A stretch of DNA of 64,000 nt. Source: Mesorhizobium sp. M2A.F.Ca.ET.046.03.2.1. Lineage in GTDB: Bacteria > Pseudomonadota > Alphaproteobacteria > Rhizobiales > Rhizobiaceae. Of this stretch, positions 33,416 to 42,367 are shown in pieces. How positions within the stretch are numbered: the first letter of the stretch is position 1; each line of letters starts with the position of its first letter. The notes beneath the pieces are model-generated. The model saw nothing but the letters and a program-made list of their open reading frames with translations. It was not told where the DNA came from and did no database searches. The stretch lies in the NCBI RefSeq assembly GCF_003952425.1, contig NZ_CP034449.1, positions 992,001 to 1,056,000 on the forward strand. The letters are read 5' to 3'. Made by a program: the position numbers and the translations under genes.

Positions 33416-34579
33416 ATGCGCATCGTGGACATCAGGGAAAAGACAGTCTCGATTGCCTCCCCCATCGCCAACGCTTACATCGACTTTTCCAAAATGACTT
33501 GCTCGGCCGTCGCCGTGATCACCGACGTCGTACGTGACGGCAAACCTGTGGTTGGCTACGGTTTCAATTCGAATGGCCGATATGGACAGGGCGCCCTAAT
33601 GCGCGACCGTTTCTTCGCGCGAGTTCTTGGCGCCGATCCGGAAACGCTCATTGACCATCAGCAGAATAACCTCGACCCGTTCGCAATCTGGAAGACTCTC
33701 ATGACCAACGAGAAACCTGGTGGCCACGGCGAACGGTCCGTGGCGGTGGGCACCATAGACATGGCCGTCTGGGACGCCGTCGCCAAGATCGCCGGCGTTC
33801 CGCTGTGGCGCCTCCTGGCGGACCGTTACCGGGCAGGCGTGGCGGACGAGAAGGTTTGGGTCTACGCGGCCGGTGGTTATTATTATCCTGGCACGGACCA
33901 CTCGAAGCTTCAGGCGGAGATGCGAGGTTATCTGGACCGCGGCTACAAGGTGGTGAAAATGAAAATCGGCGGCGTGCCGCTGGATGAGGATCTGCGCCGC
34001 ATCGAGGCCGTTCTGGAGGTGGTCGGTGAGGGCAAATATCTGGCTGTGGATGCCAACGGACGCTTCGACCTGAAGACCGCCATCGCCTATGCCGAGGCGA
34101 TCCGGCCGTACCGCCTGTTCTGGTACGAGGAGCCTGGGGATCCGCTGGACTACGCGCTACAGGCGGAACTGACGCGCCACTATGACGGCCCGATGGCGAC
34201 GGGCGAGAACCTTTTCTCGCATCAGGATGCGCGTAACCTCCTGCGCCATGGCGGCATGCGGCCCGACCGCGACTATCTGCAGTTCGACTGCGCCCTCTCC
34301 TACGGCCTGGTTGATTATCTCCGCACGCTGGAGATCATAAAGGCGCTTGGCTGGTCCTCACGACGCGTAGTGCCGCATGGCGGCCATCAGATGTCGCTTA
34401 ACATCGCCGCGGGCCTGCATCTGGGCGGCAACGAATCTTATCCGGACGTTTTCCAGCCCTTTGGCGGCTTTGCCGACGGCATTGCCGTGGAAGACGGCTA
34501 TCTCGGGCTACCGGATATTCCAGGTGTCGGCTTTGAAAAGAAGGCCGAACTGTTTACGGTCTTCCGACAATTGCACTAG
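33416..34579 (+). CDS. tarD: D(-)-tartrate dehydratase
   Basis: This 387-residue enolase-superfamily enzyme closely follows the characterised Bradyrhizobium TarD along its whole length, with NAYIDF.KMT, GYGFNSNGRYGQG, NEKPGGHGERSVAVGTIDMAVWD and MRPDRD.LQFDCALSYGL. The catalytic and magnesium residues line up with a constant offset of one: K183 in KMK, D212, E238, E264 and H321. The reaction dehydrates D-tartrate to oxaloacetate. AGGACAGGACC precedes the ATG. It ends an operon of two permeases and an ATPase whose binding protein is truncated. All catalytic residues are present, so the enzyme itself should be active. Confidence 0.93.
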   Translation: MRIVDIREKTVSIASPIANAYIDFSKMTCSAVAVITDVVRDGKPVVGYGFNSNGRYGQGALMRDRFFARVLGADPETLIDHQQNNLDPFAIWKTLMTNEKPGGHGERSVAVGTIDMAVWDAVAKIAGVPLWRLLADRYRAGVADEKVWVYAAGGYYYPGTDHSKLQAEMRGYLDRGYKVVKMKIGGVPLDEDLRRIEAVLEVVGEGKYLAVDANGRFDLKTAIAYAEAIRPYRLFWYEEPGDPLDYALQAELTRHYDGPMATGENLFSHQDARNLLRHGGMRPDRDYLQFDCALSYGLVDYLRTLEIIKALGWSSRRVVPHGGHQMSLNIAAGLHLGGNESYPDVFQPFGGFADGIAVEDGYLGLPDIPGVGFEKKAELFTVFRQLH

Positions 34580-34802
34580 AACTGGCCCTGATGGCACGGT
34601 ACCTCTTATTCGCTTTCAACGAGCGTCGGCGATCGTGAACATGCAAATGTGGAGTTCTTGAGGGTACTGGAGAGAAAGGTGCTCCGGCTATGGTCTTGGA
34701 TGATCCACGACGCAAATCATCTCCGCCACAACGAGGGAGGGGCTCAAGCTCAAGATCGGCGGTCATCAGTCGTCGTCCGCTTCCCCTAACGAACTGGCTC
34801 CT

Positions 34803-34905
34803 ATGTCCGACCTCAACGTCGTTTGGCCGCTATCAGGCGGCCTCCTCATTGGCCTTTCGGCGGCACTGTACCTGCTGCTGAACCGCGGTATCGCCAGGAT
34901 ATCGG
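34803..34905 (+). pseudogene. N-terminal fragment of a YeeE/YedE-type membrane protein
   Basis: About 34 residues, including PLSGGLLIGLSAALYLLLN and GIARISGL, match the first transmembrane repeat of YeeE/YedE (sulfur-compound transport family). The frame then runs into unrelated sequence and stops at 35015. The rest of the gene is absent. Confidence 0.6.
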
Positions 34906-35009
34906 GACTGACCGCGTCAGCCTTGGGTTGGATAGGCCCTGGGATTAGTCCGCTCGCCAATCAGGCCGGCTGGATCGAACCTTGTCGGTGGAACCCAAAC
35001 TTTACGGTC

Positions 35010-35705
35010 TTATAGAATTTGGCTGAGGAACTGTCTGGTTCTCGGATATTTCGCCTTGGTAAAGAACTCAGTCGGCGGCCCGTGCTCCACGATTACGCCG
35101 TGATCAGTAAAATAGACGTGGTCAGCGACTTCGCGGGCGAAGCCCATCTCATGGGTGACGAGGATGCAGGTCATCCCCTCGGCCGCGAGTTCCCTGATCG
35201 TCAGCAACACCTCCTTCACCGTCTCCGGATCGAGCGCTGCCGTGACCTCGTCGAACAGCATGACGGCCGGACGCATGGCCAAACTGCGCGCGATCGCCAC
35301 GCGTTGCTGCTGACCGCCCGAAAGCTCTCCCGGATAGGTATCCTCTTTGCCCTGCAGGCGGACCTTGGCGATCAGCGCACGGGCGCGTTCCTCTACGTTC
35401 CCTCTTCGGCTCTTTCAGCACCAGGGCCGGTGCCATTATGATGTCTTGTGTGAAAAGAAGTTGTATTGCTGGAAGACGATGCCGACCTTCTTGCGCAGCG
35501 CGAGGAGGTCTAGCTTCGGGTCGTTCACCTCCTGTCCTTCGACCTTGATCGAGCCCTTCTGGATGTTGTTGAGCCCGTTGATGCAGCGGATCAGCGACGA
35601 CTTGCCCGAGCCGGACGGGCCGATAATGCAGATCACTTCGCCCTTGCGTACGTCGAAGCTTACGCCCTTAAGCACCTCCAGGGCGCCGAAGGGTTTGCAG
35701 ATGGG
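35010..35705 (-). pseudogene. Broken polar-amino-acid ABC transporter ATPase
   Basis: Joined across frames, this gives CKPFGALEVLKGVSFDV, Walker A GPSGSGKSS, GIVFQQYNFF, then after at least two frame breaks near 35400-35450 the intact signature LSGGQQQRVAIARSL, Walker B VMLFDEVTAALDPE and LVTHEMGFAREVADH. The extreme N-terminus is also missing. This is a GlnQ/HisP-type ATPase for amino-acid uptake. No partner permease or binding protein is nearby. Confidence 0.85.
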
Positions 35706-35851
35706 CGGCCGCGAGACACCGTGCGCTGGTCATTTCGGGGTACGACGAGGTCAATCACAAAGCCGCGCCCGAACTCGCGACACTTGGAATAGCCAACAAT
35801 CTCCGCCACGGCTCAATGTGCCAATTGGGGGCATCCTATGCGAGCAACGCA

Positions 35852-35957
35852 AGTATCTCGCACGGTCTGTTCCGAATACGCGCGCATCCAGCGCGGCGAT
35901 CTCTCCGAGCCTCTCACGGGGCAGTTCGCTCAATTCTCCATCCAGAGCCAGATTGGC
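35852..35957 (-). pseudogene. Possible N-acetyltransferase (GNAT) fragment
   Basis: About 35 residues (ERLGEIAALDARVFGTDRARYL) resemble the first helix and strand of a GNAT acetyltransferase. Flanking sequence does not continue the fold. Weak evidence, recorded because it lies among other fragments. Confidence 0.25.
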
Positions 35958-36012
35958 CGGAGTTCTTGCGGAGGCCTCTGCTGCCCGACGAGATGCGCTG
36001 ACTGAAACAGCT

Positions 36013-36268
36013 TGAGGATTATAACCTGCCACTTCGCCTTCGACGCCTGGAAGAGGCCGACCAGTTCATCCAGAATGGGTTTCGGATCGGAATTCTCCTC
36101 CGGCTGGTCGACAATAAGCGAGAGATCGTCAGCATCGTCCAATTTAAGGCAGAGGAGCAGAAGCACGATTCCGCGCATACCGGGAGAAAGCTTTGGTGAT
36201 TGCGCCTCTTCGCAATCGATTCCGTAACGCAGGCCGATATGGTCTGCGCTGAACAGCCACTGCTCGAA
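36013..36268 (-). pseudogene. Fragment of a TrlF-like AAA ATPase
   Basis: About 85 residues resemble the C-terminal ATPase part of TrlF-type PHP/AAA proteins: KLSPGMRGIVLLLLCLKLDDADD, then the Walker B-like LIVDQPEEN and DELVGLFQASKAK..VII. The usual THN that follows is already lost, and the rest of a protein normally about 1000 residues long is absent. Such ATPases are often found in genomic islands. Confidence 0.6.
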
Positions 36269-36334
36269 ATTCCGCGACCAAGCGCGACGAGGCTGGACTG
36301 GGGTCGTCTTCGCGAGACACCGAAGCAATTCGTA

Positions 36335-36832
36335 TCGACCCCAAAAGGCTCAGGTCCCCGCCACTTCATTTTTCGAAAAGATGGGATGACGGGCTATGTT
36401 GTTGATGAGATCGCGTCCAGTGTAAGCCAATACGATTTTGATTCATTGGACGGTTCACTCAATCGACGCATGACGGCAAGCACTTTGCCGGCAAGCTTCC
36501 GTGGTCAAAATAGCAGCGCGGATATTCACCTATCTCCAGATGAGCGTTTCTTGTATTTTTCCAATAGAGGGCATAATAGTATTGCCGTATTTGAAGTTGA
36601 CCACGAAACGAGCCATGTTTGCGCTAAAAGAAAACATCTATTCGGGCGGAGAATTGCCGCGCAACTTTGCTATCATATCGTCGGTGCGATATTTGATTGT
36701 TGCCAATCAGGGCACCAGTTCGTTGGTGGTTTTCGAACGCGACGTGAGCAGCGGATCGCTTCGGAAGATCAGCCAGACGTTTGCCGGCACGCCAATGCGC
36801 GTCAAAATCTGGCGGCAATCGTCATCTTCATA
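36335..36832 (+). pseudogene. Truncated, frameshifted lactonase-family beta-propeller (6-phosphogluconolactonase-like)
   Basis: STPKGSGPRHFIF, VVDEIASSVSQYDFD and SSADIHLSPDERFLYFSNRGHNSIAVFEVD are typical blades of Pgl/YbhE-type lactonases. Near 36620 the frame shifts, and the C-terminal blade continues as LPRNFAI, LIVANQGTSSLVVFERD and GTPMRVKIW. The N-terminal half is missing. Not functional as it stands. Confidence 0.75.
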
Positions 36833-37314
36833 AACGGTTGGTAGACCCGTCAGTTTTAAATCCGCTCTTTCTTCACACAGGACGATGTAGAGCAGGCCGC
36901 CGCGACGGCTTTCTGAATGAACTCGAGCGATCAGGCATCGACCGTGCAACGGTTTCGAAACGCTCGGGCTGTGACGCCCATCGGCTCTCGGAGTACGCTA
37001 AAGGGTGGAGGCGTTTCGCCAGATGGCGATCTCGCGGTGGCGACTGGTCTGAGCGACCATAGCCGCTTGTACCGCGTGCCGAGTAAGTGTTTTGCGTTTT
37101 GAAGCTTTGACCATTGGCGAGAGGCGTTCCGAGCTTCACCAACTCGTGCGTCTCCGCCTCCGGATTATGAGGCGGCTCGATGAGGTCGAGCGCTCTGCAG
37201 ATCTGGTTCTGAAGGCAGCGGCCGAGGTGATCGAAGCTGTGTCGCTCGAGCGTGACCGGCCGATGAGGATGCCAAGGGCCAACTGGACGGTTGGTCTCTG
37301 AAAGCATCAGCCAG
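36833..37314. other. Region without a supported gene
   Basis: Open frames cross this stretch on both strands but none shows a start with a ribosome site or a recognisable domain. It continues the decayed corridor. Confidence 0.4.
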
Positions 37315-37533
37315 TCAGTCATTCCGACGCTCAGGAAAGCTGCGGCACCTTTCCCTTTCCAGCACGCCTGCCACCAAGTCGCCGGCCGGTGTACGCGGCG
37401 CGTCATGCGCAGAGTGGTGCTCGGCGAGAAATGTATATTCGGGCATCCGCTCAGCGGCCTCGACAAAGCAGTCAAGAGCCGTTTCGATCCAAGTGGCGGC
37501 GGAGCGATAGGCGGCCATCTGTGCTTTCTCCAT
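37315..37533 (-). CDS. Small hypothetical protein
   Basis: The 72-residue frame starts MEKAQMAAYRSAATWIETALD after GGGCAGGAT. It is mainly helical and has no membrane segment. An upstream in-frame ATG at 37701 gives a longer version with no better support. I do not recognise it; it may be a relic. Confidence 0.35.
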   Translation of the reverse strand: MEKAQMAAYRSAATWIETALDCFVEAAERMPEYTFLAEHHSAHDAPRTPAGDLVAGVLERERCRSFPERRND

Positions 37534-38061
37534 ATCCTGCCCTTTCCGCCTTGAGATAAGGCCCTTGCCACCTTCAAGCTGCTGACGCGAGAGAGATTCG
37601 AAGCGCGCGTTCTCGTTGTCCTTCCTCTCCTGCAAGAGAGGCTGTGCATTGTCAAAACCAGTGTCGCGCTTGGGCAATTCGTTGGGGCCGACGAAGCTCA
37701 ACGATGGAACATTATGTCGTGGAGGGGGTCTTATTTCACGCCGAGGTGTTTGATGTCCGGATGCGGTCCGCTGGATTTCATTTGTCGAGGGAAAAGGCTT
37801 TCTATTAACCGCTCTCGAAAGCAGCAGCGGTTTGCAACGGCGTCCATGAGCTGGCTAGGACCGTTCTAATGGTCCGCTTCTAGGACCCCGGCGGGCTCGC
37901 TCCAATGGCTGTGGTGAGGCGCTTGGCAGTCAGTCTGCTTTCGGGCCGGAAGCAGAGGTGGACGGATGAAGCCGACGTGGCGCTGGCCCCGTTATGCCAA
38001 GAGTGGTGGTAATCGAGGCGCTCCTAACACCACAATCATGGCTCGGCGCTGCATGTCGGCG
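37534..38061. other. Intergenic stretch, nothing recognised
   Basis: This separates the decayed corridor from the intact glycine-betaine transporter operon, whose last gene ends at 38062. No gene, RNA or clear terminator was seen. Confidence 0.4.
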
Positions 38062-40173
38062 TTATGGCATGTGTGCCGTCCAGACGGTAGAGGTCGTCCC
38101 CGCTACGGCAGCCTGAATCAGTCGGTCGGCGAGGATCGCCAGGAAGGCGATCGACAGGCCGGCGATCAGGCCCATGCCGGCATCAGCCTTGCCGAGCGCG
38201 ACATAGACCGCCTGGCCAAGGTCGCGCGTGCCGACAAGAGCGGCGATGGCCAGCATCGACAGCGCCGCCATGATGGTCTGGTTGAGGCCGAGCATGACGA
38301 CCGGCAAGGCGAGGGGCAATTTGGCCTGCAGCAGCGTCTGCAGCGGCGTCGCGCCCATCTGCTCGACCGCCTCGACGACATCGGCGCGCACATGCCGCAA
38401 GCCATGCTCGACATAGCGGATCGGCGGCACGATGGCGTAGAGCATGATGGCGATCAGCGCCGTGAACTCGCCGACCTTGAAGAACATCAGCGCCGGGATG
38501 AGGAAGACGAATTGCGGCATGGTCTGCAGCGCGTCGCAGATCGGCTTCAGGGCGCGGGAGACCCGCTCACTATGCGCCGCCCAAACACCAAGCGCGCCGC
38601 CGACCAGAAGACAAAGCAGCACCGCCAGCGTGCAGAGGTAGAGCGATTGCACCAGTTGCGGCCATAGGCCGTTGACCAGGATCAGCCCGAAGCCCGCCAC
38701 CGCGAAGAGGCCGAGCCGCGGCCCGCCTACCTGGGCGGCAAGCAAGGCGACGGCAAGGATAAAGACAGGCCACGGCAGATCGAGGAAGCCGGTGTAGAGA
38801 ACGAGGCCGGCGGCGGCCACCGCGACCGCAGCCCGCCAGCCGAGGCGGCGCGCGGCCAGAACGGCCAAGGCCAGTACCAGGACGACATAGACGGCCAGGG
38901 CCCACGGTGGCAGCGAGAAGCCCCACATTGCCGGCGTCGCCGAACCCGAAATGCCGACGCGCATCGGCAGAAGCAAGCAGTAAAGCACGGCGTTGCGAAC
39001 GCCGTTGAAGAACCAGGCATAGTCACGCACCAGCCCCAGCAGCCATTGGTTCACGGCGCCCATCTGCATGCGCAGCCCCGTTTCCGGCAAAAGCGTCGCA
39101 TCGGGCGCGGCCAGCCGGATGACGACGGCCAGAGCCAGCGCGATCGTCAGAGACAGCACCAGCCAGCGCGGCGTCATCCAGCGCATGACGCGCGTCGGTC
39201 CGGTTTCCGGCGCCTTGGCGAAGCCGATGGTGAGGCGGTCGATGAGGATGGCGAGCAGTGCGATCACCAGGCCGGACAGGATGCTCTGGCCGAACTCGGC
39301 CTTGCGCATCGAGGACAGCACTTCCCAGCCGATATCCTCGAAGCCGCCGATGATGGCGGCGACGATCACCATCGACAGCGCCGCCATCGTCGTCTGGTTG
39401 AAGCCGACGAGAAGTTGAGGCAGCGCCGTCGGCACCTCGACCTGCCAGAATTGCTGGCGGCGCGTGCAGCCGCTCATCAAGCCGGCCTCGCTGATCGCCG
39501 CCGGCACCCGGTCCAATCCGAGCATCGTGTTGCGCACCATCGGCGGCGTCGCATAGATCGCCGAGGCGATCAGCCCGACCACCGGGCCGAAGCCGAACAG
39601 CAAGAGCAGCGGGATGAGGTAGGCGAAGGCCGGCACCGTCTGCATCAGGTCGAGCGCGCCGTTGAGCACCGGACGCCAGCGCGGAAGAGCGTAACCCAGA
39701 ACGCCAAGCAGGAAGCCGAGCACGGTCGAGATCGGCACCGCCAGCAGCACCAGCGCAAGCGTGTTCATGCTCTGCGGCCAGTAGCCGGCGAGCAGGATGT
39801 AGGCGAGCGTGGCGAGCGCAAAGATCGCCAGCCGCTCGCCACTCGACTTCAGCGCAAGGACGGCAATCGCCAGCATCACGGCCGGCCAGGGCAGCCAGGC
39901 GAGAACCAGTCGCGCGCCGCGCATCGGCGCATCGAGCAAGGCTGAGAGCGCCCGGAACCCCGGCTGGATGACGGCGACGGCCACGTTGGTCACGGCGTTG
40001 ATGTAGGAGGCCAGCGGCAGCGTCCATTCCTTGGGGAAATTGACTAGCCAGGGAAACTCGGTTTTCAAAATCAGGCAAAGCGCCGTCAGCACGGCCAGCG
40101 CGCACCAGGGAACAAGGGCCGGCGCGATGACGAACCTTTGCGCGGATGGTGCGATCGCGGCCGGCGCCGTCAT
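38062..40173 (-). CDS. Glycine betaine/proline-type ABC permease, double-length
   Basis: The 703-residue protein contains two complete ProW-type permease modules in tandem. The first (about 90-320) has LMQTVPAFAYLIPLLLLFG, VPTALPQLLVGFNQTTMAALSMVIVAAIIGG. The second (about 490-690) has ALQTMPQFVFLIPALMFF and LPLALPVVMLGLNQTIMAALSMLAIAALVG. Ordinary ProW has one module. A single chain could therefore replace the usual homodimer. It overlaps the ATPase stop by four bases, which signals coupling. The likely cargo is glycine betaine, choline or a similar quaternary amine. Confidence 0.93.
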   Translation of the reverse strand: MTAPAAIAPSAQRFVIAPALVPWCALAVLTALCLILKTEFPWLVNFPKEWTLPLASYINAVTNVAVAVIQPGFRALSALLDAPMRGARLVLAWLPWPAVMLAIAVLALKSSGERLAIFALATLAYILLAGYWPQSMNTLALVLLAVPISTVLGFLLGVLGYALPRWRPVLNGALDLMQTVPAFAYLIPLLLLFGFGPVVGLIASAIYATPPMVRNTMLGLDRVPAAISEAGLMSGCTRRQQFWQVEVPTALPQLLVGFNQTTMAALSMVIVAAIIGGFEDIGWEVLSSMRKAEFGQSILSGLVIALLAILIDRLTIGFAKAPETGPTRVMRWMTPRWLVLSLTIALALAVVIRLAAPDATLLPETGLRMQMGAVNQWLLGLVRDYAWFFNGVRNAVLYCLLLPMRVGISGSATPAMWGFSLPPWALAVYVVLVLALAVLAARRLGWRAAVAVAAAGLVLYTGFLDLPWPVFILAVALLAAQVGGPRLGLFAVAGFGLILVNGLWPQLVQSLYLCTLAVLLCLLVGGALGVWAAHSERVSRALKPICDALQTMPQFVFLIPALMFFKVGEFTALIAIMLYAIVPPIRYVEHGLRHVRADVVEAVEQMGATPLQTLLQAKLPLALPVVMLGLNQTIMAALSMLAIAALVGTRDLGQAVYVALGKADAGMGLIAGLSIAFLAILADRLIQAAVAGTTSTVWTAHMP

Positions 40174-41231
40174 GAGCTTTTGCGCCTCGCCTGCTCGCGC
40201 TGCAGCACCGCAAGCACCGCGCCGGCGCTGAGCACCGCCGGCGGGCTGTCAACCGCACCGGGAACGGCGAAGGCACCCACGCCGGAGGCAAGCTGCGGGA
40301 TGAGCGCCTCGAGGCTGGTGTCGGCGGCGACGCTGCGCTCCGGCAGCGCCGCGCCATTGGCCGGCGTGGCGATGTCGCCGGCCGTGATGACGCGCAGCAG
40401 CGGCATGTCCTCGGTGAACTGCGCGACATAGTCGTCGGCAGGGTTGAGCACGATGTCGGCCGGGCGGCCGATCTGCACGATCTTGCCCGCCCGCATGATC
40501 GCCAGCCGGTCGGCCAGGCGGAAGGCCTCGGCGATATCGTGGGTGATGAAGATGATGGTCTTCTTCAGCATGCGCTGCAGGCGCAGGAACTCGTCCTGCA
40601 TCTGCTTGCGGATCAGCGGATCGAGCGCCGAGAACGGCTCGTCGAGGAACCACAGCTCCGGCCCCACCGCGAGCGAGCGGGCGATGCCGACGCGCTGCTG
40701 CTGACCGCCGGAAAGCTGGTGCGGGAAGGACGTCTCGCGGCCTTCGAGCCCGACCAGCGCGATCATTTCGCGGGCGCGGGCCTCGCGCTCCTTCGCCGGC
40801 TTGCCCTGGATCTTCAGCGGGAAGGCGACATTGTCCAACACGCTCAGATGCGGCAGCAGGCCAAAATTCTGGAACACCATGCCCATGGCGTGGCGGCGCA
40901 GCTCGGTGAGCTCCTTGCCACTGGCGGCGAGCAGGTTCCTGCCGTCGAGCAGGATCTCGCCGGCGCTCGGCTCGACCAGGCGCGACAGACACCGCACCAG
41001 GGTCGACTTGCCGGAGCCGGACAGGCCCATGATGACGAAGATCTCGCCGGTCGCCACCTCGAAGCTGGCATCGACCACGGCCGGCAGATGCGCCTCGGCG
41101 CGCAGACGCTCGGCCAGCGCATCGGGGTCGATCACATAGCCGCGCGAGTCGAAATAATAGTCCGGACGCCGGCCATAGACCTTCCAGACATTGCGGCAGG
41201 CAAGCTTTATCGGACGTGAGGCGGGGGTCAT
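40170..41231 (-). CDS. Glycine betaine/proline-type ABC ATPase
   Basis: The 353-residue ProV-type ATPase has Walker A GLSGSGKST near residue 70, LSGGQQQRVGIARSLA, Walker B LWFLDEPFSALDP and the Q-loop MVFQNFGLLPH. It has a C-terminal extension of about 90 residues where ProV normally has CBS domains; here the extension is degenerate and alanine-rich, so osmotic sensing through CBS pairs may be lost. It lies between binding-protein and permease genes. Confidence 0.92.
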   Translation of the reverse strand: MTPASRPIKLACRNVWKVYGRRPDYYFDSRGYVIDPDALAERLRAEAHLPAVVDASFEVATGEIFVIMGLSGSGKSTLVRCLSRLVEPSAGEILLDGRNLLAASGKELTELRRHAMGMVFQNFGLLPHLSVLDNVAFPLKIQGKPAKEREARAREMIALVGLEGRETSFPHQLSGGQQQRVGIARSLAVGPELWFLDEPFSALDPLIRKQMQDEFLRLQRMLKKTIIFITHDIAEAFRLADRLAIMRAGKIVQIGRPADIVLNPADDYVAQFTEDMPLLRVITAGDIATPANGAALPERSVAADTSLEALIPQLASGVGAFAVPGAVDSPPAVLSAGAVLAVLQREQARRKSS

Positions 41232-41323
41232 CGGAGCTATCCATGCGACTTGCTTGCCCGGCTCCGCGCGCCGCGGAAGCCGGGCATCGATTGCCTTTCA
41301 GCCTTATCGAGGCATCAGGTCGA

Positions 41324-42265
41324 TCAGCCCTTGGCGCCGTCGACCCAAGGCTTCCACACTGCCTCGTTCTTGTCGATCCAAGCCTTGACCACGGCGTCGA
41401 GGTCCTCGCCTTTCTTGTCGACGGCAAGCATCATCTTCTCCTGCTCGCTGGCGTCCATCTTGAATGCCTTGAGGAAGGCATAGGCGGCCGGCCATTTGGC
41501 GCCGAAGCCCGACCAGACGATCTTGTCGACATCCGGCGGGGTGATGCAGTGCTCGTTGGTCTGCTCCTTGCAGGGCGGCATGGTGACCCAGCCGACGTCG
41601 TTTTCGGCCAGCGCATAATGCGGCCCCCAGAACATCATCACCAGCGGCGTCTTGGCCGCCTCAGCGGCTTCGAGCTCGGCCACGAGCGCGCCCTCGGAAC
41701 CGGAGGGAACGGCGGTGTACTGCATGTTGTTGTCGGCAAGGATCGTGGCGGCCCGCGAGCCCCAGTCGGCCGGATAGTCGAGGAAGCGCGCATTGGGCGC
41801 GGTTTCCGGCGTCGACAGCACCTTGATGCAATCCGGCTTGTTGAGCGCCGTCCAGTCGGGCAGGCCGGGGCAAATCGTCTCCATAAATTTGGGGTAGATC
41901 CAGCCCTCACGCGTCTTCAGGTCGAGCTTGCCGATATCCTCGATCTGCTTGGCGGCGAGCGTCTTCGGATAGATGTCGCCGACATTGTTCATCCACACTT
42001 CGACCGAGGCGCTGAGCGAGCCGTCGGCGAGACCGGAAAACTGCGGGAAGTTGCCGGCGGTGACGTATTCGACCTTGTAGCCGAGCTTCTCCAAGAGCTG
42101 TCCGGCAATGTGGGTGGAGACATGCGCGCCGGTCCATTCCAGCATCGCAAGCTTGATCGGCTCCTCCTTGGCGCCGAGCTCGGCGCTGAGGCCGGGCGTC
42201 GTGGCGGCAAACGCCAGAGCCAGGCCAATTCCTGCATTTCTCAGTCTGTTAATTCTATTCGGCAT
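41324..42265 (-). CDS. Glycine betaine-type ABC substrate-binding protein
   Basis: The 313-residue protein starts at ATG 42265 after AGGGGAAC, giving a Sec signal peptide ending near GLSAELGAK. The mature part has the OpuAC-type fold signatures LAMLEWTGAHVSTHIAGQLLEKLGYKVEY, VEVWMNN and VMMFWGPHYALAENDVGWV. Tryptophan and tyrosine residues in these motifs commonly cage the quaternary ammonium group. First gene of the transporter operon, 92 bases before the ATPase. Confidence 0.9.
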   Translation of the reverse strand: MPNRINRLRNAGIGLALAFAATTPGLSAELGAKEEPIKLAMLEWTGAHVSTHIAGQLLEKLGYKVEYVTAGNFPQFSGLADGSLSASVEVWMNNVGDIYPKTLAAKQIEDIGKLDLKTREGWIYPKFMETICPGLPDWTALNKPDCIKVLSTPETAPNARFLDYPADWGSRAATILADNNMQYTAVPSGSEGALVAELEAAEAAKTPLVMMFWGPHYALAENDVGWVTMPPCKEQTNEHCITPPDVDKIVWSGFGAKWPAAYAFLKAFKMDASEQEKMMLAVDKKGEDLDAVVKAWIDKNEAVWKPWVDGAKG

Positions 42266-42367
42266 GATCGTTCCCCTGTCTGGATGTTGTGGTTCGAGTT
42301 TCATCCTTGATGGCGAGGCTGCCGCTAGCCTCTTTCCGCGCCACTCCCCTGGCCGCGGAGAATTCCG

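Noticed and set aside
36873..37655. A 260-codon minus-strand open frame
   Set aside because: Composition changes along its length and no domain or ribosome site is visible. A shorter frame at 37315-37533 is somewhat better supported.
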